From Sandaracinaceae bacterium (GTDB lineage Bacteria > Myxococcota_A > Polyangia > Polyangiales > Sandaracinaceae): a stretch of 19,387 bases of DNA. The DNA is taken from assembly GCA_025056955.1 (NCBI GenBank), contig JANWYL010000020.1, positions 1 through 19,387 of the forward strand, given 5' to 3'. Below, in pieces: positions 7,622 through 15,541 of this stretch. Each line of letters starts with the position of its first letter. The first letter of the stretch is position 1. The translations under genes were made by a program, and so were the position numbers. The notes beneath the pieces are model-generated. The model was not told the DNA's origin, made no database searches, and was given only the letters and a program-made list of their open reading frames with translations.

Positions 7622-8530
7622 CTATGTGCTCCTCTCGGAATTGGCAGTATCATCTTCCAAAGGCATGTGACCCAAAAGGCGATGATTCAAGAGCAAGCGA
7701 TAGGCTTCTTTTACGGGCATCCCTGTGAGCTGGGTAAGCAGACGGGCCGCCTCGCGCAAAGGCTGCGGCTTCTTGGAGAGGACCGATAGGCACTGGTTGA
7801 CAAGCGCTTGGGGAAACCGCTCTTCCTCATGAGGCTTACCCAGAGAAGGGGCCACAACCACTGTGACTTCTCCTCGGCAATCTGCAAGGGCTTGGGAAAG
7901 CTCAAGGGCTCGCCCTCGCAAAACTTCTTCATGAAGCTTTGTGAGCTCGCGGCAAACCGCAACTTCTCGATCCCCTAGCCACGAGGCGAGCTCAAAAAGC
8001 GTTTCCGCCAGGCGCTCAGGCGACTCAAAAAAAACCACCGCATCGCTTTCAGCAGCAATCATCGCCAAGGCCCGCTCACGCCGGCTGCCACTTCGGGGCA
8101 GAAAGCCCAAAAAGCGAAATCGACTGCCCTCATAGCCAGCCGCCATGAGCGCAGCAATCGGCGCACTTGGCCCTGGGACTGCCTCAACTGGAATCTGGTG
8201 TTTTCGCGCTTCGGCCACAAGCTCCACCCCCGGGTCGCTGATGAGGGGGCTCCCTGCATCCGAAACAAAGGCCACGCGCTGGCCAGAAAGGAGTGCTTGG
8301 ATGATCTCTTCAAGGCGCTTGCGCGATGAGTGCGCGTGGTAGGAGCGAAGTGGCTTGGTGATTCCATGGTGCTCAAGCAAAATGCGGGTGCGGCGGGTAT
8401 CTTCAGCAAGTATGCAATCGCTCTCTCGAAGCACTCGGATGGCCCTGAGGGTGATGTCCTCGAGGTTGCCAATCGGGGTGGCAACGAGAAAAAGCCTGCC
8501 AGCTGGGATGGGTGCTTTATTTTTGCTCAT
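7622..8530 (-). CDS. rsmI: 16S rRNA (cytidine(1402)-2'-O)-methyltransferase RsmI
   Basis: RsmI uses S-adenosylmethionine to 2'-O-methylate C1402 in the decoding centre of 16S rRNA. The 302-residue product shows the tetrapyrrole-methylase fold and the RsmI signatures: LFLVATPIGNLEDI (13-26), AEDTRRTRILLEHHGI (42-57), SDAGSPLISDPG (90-101) and VPGPSA (118-123), followed by FLGFLPR and FFESPERL. The length is typical. The frame remains open upstream to 8677, but the added residues are not RsmI-like and conservation begins right after ATG 8530. No strong Shine-Dalgarno precedes that ATG. A divergent 92-base spacer separates it from the ABC permease gene and must hold promoters for both; I see no clear consensus there. 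It is followed after 2 bases by the kelch lipoprotein gene. Confidence 0.95.
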   Translation of the reverse strand: MSKNKAPIPAGRLFLVATPIGNLEDITLRAIRVLRESDCILAEDTRRTRILLEHHGITKPLRSYHAHSSRKRLEEIIQALLSGQRVAFVSDAGSPLISDPGVELVAEARKHQIPVEAVPGPSAPIAALMAAGYEGSRFRFLGFLPRSGSRRERALAMIAAESDAVVFFESPERLAETLFELASWLGDREVAVCRELTKLHEEVLRGRALELSQALADCRGEVTVVVAPSLGKPHEEERFPQALVNQCLSVLSKKPQPLREAARLLTQLTGMPVKEAYRLLLNHRLLGHMPLEDDTANSERST

Positions 8531-8622
8531 TTTGAACAATACTTGGATAAGCCAAAGCGATTTTTTTAACCACAACGAGAAGCCAAAAAGCTTGAACCAA
8601 TGATTTCTGCCGACATGCTCAA

Positions 8623-9561
8623 GTGAATCATATGGAGCGCGTCGTTGCAATTGCTCTAAACACCTTTCGCGAATCAATCCGCGATCGGATCATTCAAGTC
8701 GCTTTCCTTTTTGGAATCCTCCTTGAGTTATTCGCACTGGCTCTTGGAGAGCTTGCTCTTCACGAAAAAAAGCGAATCACCAGAGATATTGGGCTAGCAA
8801 GCCTCTCTCTGGTTTCAATTGGAACATTCATTTTTCTTGGGAGTTCTTTATTGCATAAAGAACTTGAACGCAAAACGCTTTACGTGATTTTGCCCAAACC
8901 AATTTGGAGGCATGAGCTCATCGTTGGGAAATACTTTGGCCTTTTGTTCTCTGGAATCGTGATTGTTTTTGGATTGGGTGCATTTGAGTTGATGCTTCTC
9001 AATTGGATGAGCGGAATGCCAGATTGGGCGTTTTGGGGTGCATTGATTCTTTTCTTATCGGTTTTTGGGTTGATGGTTTGGAAGCGCCCAGATCTCACAC
9101 CTTTTTTGCCCCTTTTTGTTCTTGCAGTTTTTGGCATGGCGTGGGGGATTGGCTTTTGGACCAAGGCGGCTTTATTGCCTTCAGTTTTGGCAATCACTTT
9201 GATATTTCTTGAAATTTCTTTTCTTTCTGCAGTAGCGCTCTTCTTTTCATCTTTTTCAAGCCCATTTTTGACGGGCGCTCTTACCTTTGGAATGTGGCTC
9301 CTTGGCCGCTCTGCCGATGAGATGGCCGAAATGCGTTCAAAAGTGCTCCCTGAATGGATCCGTTTGATGTTGAGGGGGCTTGCCTGGGTTGTGCCCAACT
9401 TTCATCTTTACGTTCCCCCGCACCGCTTGCTTTCTGGCCTCGTTCAAGGGGAGTACGCTCGTTTGGTTTATCTCGCAAAAAGCACGTTTTATGCTGCAAT
9501 TTATTCTGCTTTTTTGATTTGGGCAGCTTGCCACATCTTTCGAAAGCGGGATTTGATTTAA
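8623..9561 (+). CDS. ABC-2 type transporter permease
   Basis: This 312-residue integral membrane protein has about six hydrophobic segments and the arrangement of ABC-2/NosY-type permeases. An amphipathic N terminus (MERVVAIALNTFRESIRDRI) is followed by a first membrane span. Next comes the loop ...LLHKELERKTLYVILPKPIWRHE..., characteristic of this family (E/D-R-x-T near 'ILPKP'), with further spans after it. It ends in FRKRDL, also family-typical. The start may be GTG 8623 or ATG 8632; neither has a good ribosome-binding site. The partner ATPase gene, usually directly upstream, is absent: upstream lies rsmI on the other strand. The gene is visibly richer in A+T than the neighbouring mur genes, with many TTT and ATT codons, partly due to its hydrophobic product. 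The cargo is unknown. It converges with prfB across 27 bases. Confidence 0.85.
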   Translation: MNHMERVVAIALNTFRESIRDRIIQVAFLFGILLELFALALGELALHEKKRITRDIGLASLSLVSIGTFIFLGSSLLHKELERKTLYVILPKPIWRHELIVGKYFGLLFSGIVIVFGLGAFELMLLNWMSGMPDWAFWGALILFLSVFGLMVWKRPDLTPFLPLFVLAVFGMAWGIGFWTKAALLPSVLAITLIFLEISFLSAVALFFSSFSSPFLTGALTFGMWLLGRSADEMAEMRSKVLPEWIRLMLRGLAWVVPNFHLYVPPHRLLSGLVQGEYARLVYLAKSTFYAAIYSAFLIWAACHIFRKRDLI

Positions 9562-9588
9562 ATTCCCAACACGGCCTCCTCCCCCCAT

Positions 9589-10726
9589 TTATGAAGGATG
9601 GAGGGATGGCTCCTTGCGCTCTTGAAAACGCTTGGCGCTCATGAGCAGAAAGGCCTCGATGAATTCATCGATTTCGCCATCAAGCACCCGGTTCGCATTT
9701 GAAGTGCGGTGTTCCGTGCGTTCGTCTTTGACCAATTGGTAAGGGTGGAGGGTGTAGGTGCGCACCTGAGAGCCAAAGCCGATTTCCATCTTTTCAACAC
9801 CGTATTGCTCCTGAAAGGCCTGCTCTCGTTTTTGGCGTTCGAGCTCGTAGAGCTTGCCGCGAAGCATCTTCATGGCGATCGCGCGGTTCATGTGCTGGCT
9901 TCGCTCTTGCTGGCAGGCGACCACAATGCCTGTGGGCAAGTGCGTGATCCGCACGGCCGATTCTGTTTTTTTTACGTGCTGCCCACCATTTACACCAGCG
10001 CGGAATGTGTCCACCTTCAAGTCCTCTGGCCGGATGACGATTTCACCGATGTCGTCATCAAGCTCGGGCACCACTTCAACAGCTGCAAAGGAGGTGTGGC
10101 GGCGGGCATTGGCGTCAAAGGGTGAGATGCGGATCAGGCGGTGCACCCCGTTTTCCGCACGGAGAAAACCATAAGCATAAGGGCCACGGATGGCATAGGT
10201 TGCGTTCTTGAGGCCGCCATCTCCTGCCACGCGATCGAGAAGCTCGACGCGATAGCCCTTCTTTTCAGCCCACCTCAGGTACATCCGCTCGAGCATGCTG
10301 GCCCAATCCTCGGCATCGAGCCCCCCTGTCCCCGCGTTGATCGAAAGAATCGCATCGCTTTGGTCTTCTGATCCTGAAAGCATGCGCTTCACTTCCAAAT
10401 CCCGAAGTGAGCGTTCAATGAGAGGAAGCTGGACCTCAATTTCCTTTAGGATTTCTTCGTCCCCTTCAGACATTTCGAGGAGCTCAAGCAAGGCATTGGC
10501 CTCCCGCTCAACCCGATCGAAAGTCCCAAGCTGTGATTCGATTTCGGCTTTTTTTCGCAATACCCGCTCTGCACTTCCCGGATCGTCCCAAAGGGCAGGG
10601 TCTGCGCTTTGATGGCTCAGGCGCTCGAACTCAATGCGCATCCCATCGATGTCAAAGAAACCTCCGCAGGGCTTCAACCCTTTCTTTGAGTTGGGTCAGG
10701 CGATGCCTGGCTTCCCCTAAGCTCAT
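9589..10726 (-). CDS. prfB: Peptide chain release factor 2, with programmed +1 frameshift
   Basis: RF2 ends translation at UGA and UAA. The gene begins at ATG 10726 with AAGGAG 6 bases upstream. The first 24 codons end at CTT followed by in-frame TGA (10654-10652). A +1 shift at CTT TGA C then joins the main frame from Asp25 (10653-10651) to TAA at 9589, giving 378 residues. The main frame has the stop-codon recognition tripeptide SPF (201-203), which is specific for RF2, and the catalytic GGQ (247-249) in NGGQHVKKTESAVRITH. A shorter frame opening at TTG 10677 exists but starts in the wrong phase and lacks the RF2 N terminus. It lies 54 bases downstream of murG on the same strand, with its own likely promoter. 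The frameshift makes synthesis self-regulating: low RF2 slows termination at TGA and favours the shift. Confidence 0.96.
10651..10665 (-). promoter_or_regulatory. RF2 programmed +1 frameshift site
   Basis: Read on the minus strand this is GGAGG TTT CTT TGA C. A Shine-Dalgarno-like GGAGG lies 3 bases before the slippery CTT codon, which is followed by the poor-context stop TGA C. The arrangement is the same as the well-studied E. coli prfB site, in which the internal Shine-Dalgarno pairs with 16S rRNA and pushes the ribosome forward one base. Confidence 0.95.
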
Positions 10727-10751
10727 CGTTTGCTCCTTTTTCCGCGGATGG

Positions 10752-10778
10752 GTTATACCGGGAACGCACCCTTGTCAA
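10752..10778 (-). promoter_or_regulatory. Probable sigma70-type promoter for prfB
   Basis: On the minus strand TTGACA (10778-10773, perfect -35) is followed after 15 bases by TATAAC (10757-10752, five of six -10 positions). The spacer is shorter than the ideal 17. Transcription would begin near 10745, about 20 bases before the prfB start. It sits immediately after the murG stop codon, so prfB could be transcribed on its own as well as from the cell wall cluster. Confidence 0.45.
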
Positions 10779-10780
10779 CC

Positions 10781-11914
10781 TCAATGAAAACCAAAGGAAG
10801 GTGGATGGTGATGCAGGTGTACACCCACCAACTCCATGATGTCTTTGGCAATGCGAAAAGCAGCATCTGGCCTTCCTAGCCTTCGCATCGCACCTGCCAT
10901 CTCAAAGCGTTTGTTGGGACTTTCAAGCAAGCACCGAAGGTGTGCGCAAAGGGAAAAAGGGGTAAGCTCGGATTGCGGGAGGTGAATTGCAGCACCCTTG
11001 GAGTGGAGGCGAATGGCGTTATGGCGTTGGTGATCGTCAGCAGCATGGGGGTATGGGATAAGGATAGAGGGGCGGCCGATGGCGCATAGCTCTGCCAGGG
11101 TCGAAGCCCCTGCACGGGCGATCACCACGATGGCTTGAGCGATCCAAGGGGCAGGATCCTCGATGAATGGGAAAACCTGGGCGCTCAGCCCTTGGCTCCG
11201 ATAAGCCGCCTCAACCCTTTGGGCCATCTCAACACCGCTTTGGTGGACAATGGGCAAGCGACGCAAAGGCTCTGGCAAAAGCGCAATGGCTTCTGGGACG
11301 ATTTCGTTGAGGCGCTGAGCGCCACGGGAGCCACCAAGCACCAGGATGTGGCGGGCTTCGCTCTCAAGGCGTTGGGGATCGGCGTGCGCCCGCTTGGCCC
11401 ACGCCACAATGCTTGGCCGAAGAGGAGTTCCAAATACCCGCGCTTTTGAGCCAAAAAAGACGGCAGTTTCCTCAAAGGCGAGATAGGCCCGCCCGACCAA
11501 GGGCCCAAGCAGGCGGTTGGTAAAACCCGGGGTGAGGTTGGGTTCGACAATGGCGCTGCGCCCTCCAAAAAGCGCATGAAGCGCAACCAAGGGCCCTGAG
11601 GCGTAGCCACCGAGGCCCAAAACGAGATCCGGCCGCTCACGGCGCAAAAGGGAAAGTGCCTGGAGGGCTGCCAGGGGCAGCCTCGAAAGGCTTTTGAACA
11701 AGGCCTTAAGGGCTTGGCCCTTGATGGGTGCGACGTCGATCAAGATCAAACGCTCCCCTAGAGGCGGAAGCAAACGGGCTTCAAGGCCGCGGGGGCTTCC
11801 GACGAAGAGCACCTCGATCGAGGGAAGGCAAGCCCGTAAAGCATGGACAATCGAGATGGCTGGATAGAGGTGGCCACCCGTTCCGCCACCTGCAACGAGC
11901 AGCTTGAGGGGCAT
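10781..11914 (-). CDS. murG: UDP-GlcNAc--MurNAc-(pentapeptide) pyrophosphoryl-undecaprenol GlcNAc transferase
   Basis: MurG adds GlcNAc from UDP-GlcNAc to lipid I, giving lipid II, at the cytoplasmic face of the membrane. The 377-residue GT-B glycosyltransferase shows GGGTGGHLYPA (9-19), GLGGYASGPLV, LVLGGSRGAQRLNE, HQSG, and the donor-binding region ARAGASTLAEL...GRPSILIPYPHAADDHQRHNA. The usual HEQN(A)xPG loop reads VEPNLTPGFTNR, a mild variant. The C terminus is His-rich (HLHHH). AAGGAG lies 5 bases before ATG inside ftsW, and one base separates the two genes. It is the last cell wall gene of the cluster here. Confidence 0.96.
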   Translation of the reverse strand: MPLKLLVAGGGTGGHLYPAISIVHALRACLPSIEVLFVGSPRGLEARLLPPLGERLILIDVAPIKGQALKALFKSLSRLPLAALQALSLLRRERPDLVLGLGGYASGPLVALHALFGGRSAIVEPNLTPGFTNRLLGPLVGRAYLAFEETAVFFGSKARVFGTPLRPSIVAWAKRAHADPQRLESEARHILVLGGSRGAQRLNEIVPEAIALLPEPLRRLPIVHQSGVEMAQRVEAAYRSQGLSAQVFPFIEDPAPWIAQAIVVIARAGASTLAELCAIGRPSILIPYPHAADDHQRHNAIRLHSKGAAIHLPQSELTPFSLCAHLRCLLESPNKRFEMAGAMRRLGRPDAAFRIAKDIMELVGVHLHHHPPSFGFH

Positions 11915-11915
11915 T

Positions 11916-13055
11916 TCATCTCCTTACAGGCAAAGGTTGAGGCAAATCCCGAGACAAAGACGCAAGAATCCCCACCGCAATCGAAGATGCGAAAAGAGAC
12001 GAGCCTCCATACGAAACGAAGGGCAAGGCCAGCCCTTTTGTGGGAAGAAGGCCCATCGCCACGGCGAGGTTGGCAAAGGCAGATGCGCCGATGAGCAAAG
12101 TCAACGCCGCTCCAAGGTAAAGGCCATGGGGGTTCAAAGAACGCCAAGCGATGCGGAGGCCACGAAAGACGAGCAAGAGATAAGCGCAAACGAGGCCAAG
12201 CACACCAAACCAACCGAGTTCCTCGCCCACAATGGCGCCGATGAAGTCGGTGTGGGCTTCAGGCAAAAAGAAAAGTTTTTGGCGGCTATCGCCCAGGCCA
12301 ACCCCCCACCAGCCACCGGCACCGAAGCCAAGCATCGATTCCACGATCTGATAGCCAGCGCTTTGGCGATAGCGAAAGGGGTCGAGAAAGGCCTGAATCC
12401 GGGCCCATCGCCAGGGCGAGCTTCGGACGGCAATCCATGCGAGAAAACCAGCACCGCCAAGGGTGAGAAGCATTGGCCCCAGGCGTGCACCCGCCAAAAA
12501 AAGCATGGCAAAGGTGAGAAAAGCCATCAGCAAAGCCGAACCCAAATCATTTTGAAGCCAGCTCAAAAAGGCCAAGGGAGCCATGAGCAGAAGATGAGGC
12601 AAAACCCCCACCCGAAAGCTGCGCATCTGCTCCGGCGTTTTTTTGGCCAAAGAGTGAGAGAGGGCAAGAATGAGTGCCACCTTGGCAAATTCCGCAGGTT
12701 GGATGCGCACAGGGCCGAATTCAAGCCATCGGATGGCCCCCCCAACCCGCCGCCCGATGAATAAGGTGGCAAGCATGAGGCCTATCGATACCCAAAAAGA
12801 CGGATACGCCAGGCGACGCCAAAGCGAAGCCGGCATGAATGCAGCCAAAAGCAGGCAAGGAAAGGCAATCGCTGCGTACACGGCCTGGCGAACCAGAAAA
12901 TAATATGGGGAATGCCCAGTAAAGCGGGACTCAGAAGCAAAAACCGCTGACGCCGAAAACACCATCACCACGCCAAAGGCGGTCAAAGCCACCCCTGTCG
13001 CAATGAGGATGGGATCGGGAGGCAATCGTTCTGGCCTTTGGACTTGGTGTGCCAT
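11916..13055 (-). CDS. ftsW: Septal peptidoglycan polymerase FtsW (SEDS family)
   Basis: FtsW polymerises lipid II at the division septum together with the transpeptidase FtsI. The 379-residue polytopic protein has about ten membrane spans and the SEDS signatures: FSASAVFA (33-40), GGAIRWLEFGPVRIQPAEFAK (105-125), QNDLGSALL, LFFLPEAHTDFIGAIVGEELG and LPFVSYGGSS near the end. GAGG lies 5 bases before ATG 13055. The frame extends upstream to 13259 across the murD 3' end, but those 68 residues are not FtsW-like and lack such a site. It lies 7 bases after murD and 1 base before murG. FtsW rather than RodA is favoured by the position between murD and murG. Confidence 0.95.
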   Translation of the reverse strand: MAHQVQRPERLPPDPILIATGVALTAFGVVMVFSASAVFASESRFTGHSPYYFLVRQAVYAAIAFPCLLLAAFMPASLWRRLAYPSFWVSIGLMLATLFIGRRVGGAIRWLEFGPVRIQPAEFAKVALILALSHSLAKKTPEQMRSFRVGVLPHLLLMAPLAFLSWLQNDLGSALLMAFLTFAMLFLAGARLGPMLLTLGGAGFLAWIAVRSSPWRWARIQAFLDPFRYRQSAGYQIVESMLGFGAGGWWGVGLGDSRQKLFFLPEAHTDFIGAIVGEELGWFGVLGLVCAYLLLVFRGLRIAWRSLNPHGLYLGAALTLLIGASAFANLAVAMGLLPTKGLALPFVSYGGSSLFASSIAVGILASLSRDLPQPLPVRR

Positions 13056-13062
13056 AGAGACC

Positions 13063-14409
13063 TCATTCCAGTGAAAAAACAGCCTGCTCAAAGGCCTCTC
13101 CCCGCGCCGCATACGAAGGAAACATGTCAAAACTCGAACACGCAGGCGCAAGAAGCACGGCATCACCTGGCTGAGCCAAAGCACGGGCAATTGAAACAGC
13201 CTCTCCCATGCCCGGTGCAAACACGAAAGGCACTGAACTTCCTGAAAAGGCGCTTGCAATCTGAGGCGCAGCTTGCCCGATCAGCACAAGGGCTCGCCCC
13301 CATTGCTCCATCGCCGCCCGAAGGGGTGCATAGCTTCCGCCCTTGTCGACGCCGCCAGCAATGAGCACCACCCGCTGAACCAAGCCCTTCAAGCTCTCGA
13401 TGGCAGCCACCGATGCACCCACGTTTGTGGCCTTGGAGTCGTTGTAGAAGCGAACGCCACCCACTTCTCTCACAAGGTGCAAGCGATGGGGGAGCGGCCG
13501 AAACTCACGGAGGGCTTGCGCCATGCCATCCGTTGAAGCCCCAAGGAGACGAGCAGCAAGCAGCGCCGCGCACACATTTTCGTGGTTGTGGCGGCCAGAA
13601 AGCCGCACTTCACCCAGTCCAAAGCGAAAGCCGCTTTCGCAATCAACGACCTCATCACCGTCTACCCTCACCTCACCACCGTTCCCTCCAAAAAAATGCA
13701 CCATCCCCTTACCCACCCTTGCCATCGCCTCGACCAAAGGATCACCCCATGGGATGAGTGCATGATCCTGTGCCTTTTGGTTATGAAAAATCCTCGCCTT
13801 TGCGGCAGCATAGCTTGCAAAGGTGTGGTGACGATCGAGGTGGTTTTCGGTGAGGTTGAGGAGAAGGGCAACGTGACAACGAAGGGAATCAATCGCTTCC
13901 AGCTGAAAAGAAGAGAGTTCTGCAACAATTACCCCTTCCTCTGTGTTTGCTTCGCTATTCACTGAAAGGCACAATGGATCACCCAAATTTCCACCCACAA
14001 AGGTTGGCTTTCCGGATCGCATGAGCATTTGGCCAATCAGGGTGGTTACTGTGCTTTTCCCATTGCTTCCTGTCACACCGATCAACCGGGCCTTGATGAA
14101 ACGAAAAGCAAGCTCCACTTCCGACCAGACCAATACTCCCCTCGCCCTGGCCTTGTGCACCTCCTCAAGGGGAGGCACACCTGGCGAAAGCACAATCAGA
14201 TCGATGTTTTGGAAAGCCGCTTCTGGGTGAGCACCAAGCCAAAGCTGCACCCCGCGCTCCTCGGCAAAGCGAAGAAGATCAGGAAGCAATTCGGCCTTTT
14301 TCGAATCGGTGATCGACACCTTGGCCCCTTTGCTCAGCAGAAGATCCGCAGCCGCTCTTCCCGAGCGACCCCAGCCAACCACCAAAACACGTCGATCTCG
14401 GAGCTCCAT
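13063..14409 (-). CDS. murD: UDP-N-acetylmuramoylalanine--D-glutamate ligase
   Basis: MurD adds D-glutamate to UDP-MurNAc-L-Ala with ATP in the cytoplasm. The 448-residue protein has an N-terminal Rossmann domain (VLVVGWGRSGRAAADLL, 8-24), the P loop GVTGSNGKST (111-120), ELSSFQLE, LTENHLDRH, the carbamylated-lysine region YAAAKARIF, FYNDSKATN, GGVDKGG and LLAPACSSFDMF. All expected catalytic segments are present and the length is normal. ATG 14409 lies 1 base after the mraY stop. It has only a weak ribosome-binding site, so expression probably depends on coupling to mraY. Confidence 0.96.
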   Translation of the reverse strand: MELRDRRVLVVGWGRSGRAAADLLLSKGAKVSITDSKKAELLPDLLRFAEERGVQLWLGAHPEAAFQNIDLIVLSPGVPPLEEVHKARARGVLVWSEVELAFRFIKARLIGVTGSNGKSTVTTLIGQMLMRSGKPTFVGGNLGDPLCLSVNSEANTEEGVIVAELSSFQLEAIDSLRCHVALLLNLTENHLDRHHTFASYAAAKARIFHNQKAQDHALIPWGDPLVEAMARVGKGMVHFFGGNGGEVRVDGDEVVDCESGFRFGLGEVRLSGRHNHENVCAALLAARLLGASTDGMAQALREFRPLPHRLHLVREVGGVRFYNDSKATNVGASVAAIESLKGLVQRVVLIAGGVDKGGSYAPLRAAMEQWGRALVLIGQAAPQIASAFSGSSVPFVFAPGMGEAVSIARALAQPGDAVLLAPACSSFDMFPSYAARGEAFEQAVFSLE

Positions 14410-14410
14410 T

Positions 14411-15541
14411 TCAACGCAACTTCAAGGTGGCAAGGCTTGCAATCGCAAGCATCACAGAAATGATCCAAAAGCGAACGATGATTTTTGGCTCTGGCCAACC
14501 CTTCTTTTCAAAATGGTGATGGATGGGAGCCATGAGCAACACCCTCTTTTTGAAGAGCTTAAAACTCAAGACCTGAACGATTACACTGACACCTTCAACC
14601 ACAAAAATCCCTCCAAGCAAAATCGAAAGAATCTCGTTTTTGGTGAGCACAGCGAGCATCCCCAGGCCCCCACCCAAGGCAAGGGCCCCCACATCACCCA
14701 TAAACACCTGGGCAGGATAGGTGTTAAACCACAAAAAGCCAAAGCCTGCACCAAGCATCGCCCCGCAATAAACCGAAAGCTCTGATGCGCTTGGCAGGTG
14801 GGGAATTCCAAGGTAGCGCGGAATGGATTCACCAAAGAGCACAAGACCTGAAATGTATGAAAGGATGCCGTAAGTGCCTGCATTGATCATGACAGGCCCG
14901 ATTGCCAACCCGTCCAAGCCATCTGTGAGGTTCACGCAGTTTGAGGTGGCCACAATCACGGTGGATGCAAAGAGAATATAGAGGTAGGGAGAAAGCACCA
15001 AAAAATAGTTGGAAGGATCGCGCAGGGCCAAAAAAGGCAAAGCGAGGTGATTCCGAATCGCCTTCCAATCTGCTCCGAGCCCCTCCTCCCCAAGCCAAAG
15101 GTAAGACGTCACCGCAAGGGCAATCGCATACTGCAAAATCAGCTTTGAGCGGGCAGAAAGGCCTCCAGGATCTCGACGGGTGATCTTTCTCGCATCGTCG
15201 ATGTAGCCGATCAACCCGTAGCCGGATGTGACAATCGTGGTCAACCAAACGTGAAAATTCGAAATATCGGCCCAAAGAATGGTGGAAAGGATCATCGCCA
15301 AAAGGATGAGCGCACCACCCATGGTGGGTGTGCCAGCCTTGGAAAGGTGGGTATCAGGGCCATCGCTTCGAACCACTTGACCGATTTGGCGCTTCTGTAA
15401 GTGGCGGATAAACCAAGGGTACATCCCAAAGGTGAGAAGCATCGCTGTCATCGTTGCAGCGAGAACACGGAAGGGGACGTAGCGCAAAACATTGAGGGGG
15501 GTGAAATAGGGTGTGTATGGGTAAAGGAGGGCATAAATCAC
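14411..15541 (-). CDS. mraY: Phospho-N-acetylmuramoyl-pentapeptide transferase
   Basis: MraY transfers phospho-MurNAc-pentapeptide to undecaprenyl phosphate, forming lipid I in the inner membrane. The 376-residue protein has about ten membrane spans and the catalytic motifs of the family: KAGTPTMGG, YIDDARK (Asp115 and Asp116), NLTDGLDGLA (204-213), FMGDVGALALGG and APIHHHFE. The start is GTG 15541, which overlaps the murF stop in GTGA, with GAGG 7 bases upstream. Length and motif spacing match E. coli MraY closely. Confidence 0.97.
   Translation of the reverse strand: MIYALLYPYTPYFTPLNVLRYVPFRVLAATMTAMLLTFGMYPWFIRHLQKRQIGQVVRSDGPDTHLSKAGTPTMGGALILLAMILSTILWADISNFHVWLTTIVTSGYGLIGYIDDARKITRRDPGGLSARSKLILQYAIALAVTSYLWLGEEGLGADWKAIRNHLALPFLALRDPSNYFLVLSPYLYILFASTVIVATSNCVNLTDGLDGLAIGPVMINAGTYGILSYISGLVLFGESIPRYLGIPHLPSASELSVYCGAMLGAGFGFLWFNTYPAQVFMGDVGALALGGGLGMLAVLTKNEILSILLGGIFVVEGVSVIVQVLSFKLFKKRVLLMAPIHHHFEKKGWPEPKIIVRFWIISVMLAIASLATLKLR

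Noticed and set aside
8531..8677. Upstream extension of rsmI by 49 codons
   Set aside because: Conservation begins right after ATG 8530; the extension would overlap the divergent permease start and resembles no RsmI.
9562..9588. Terminator between the permease and prfB, and likewise in 5862-5891 between thiL and the kelch gene
   Set aside because: Both convergent gaps were inspected; neither shows a stable hairpin with a T run.
10654..10677. TTG start at 10677 for release factor 2
   Set aside because: The reading phase before the CTT TGA C site is the leader frame; ATG 10726 with a good ribosome-binding site and the frameshift explain the gene better.
11904..12764. 286-codon open frame on the plus strand inside ftsW
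   Set aside because: Antisense shadow of the membrane protein FtsW; the product is Lys-, Gln- and His-rich low-quality sequence.
13056..13259. Upstream extension of ftsW by 68 codons
   Set aside because: It lies within murD, is not hydrophobic in FtsW style, and ATG 13055 has a proper Shine-Dalgarno.
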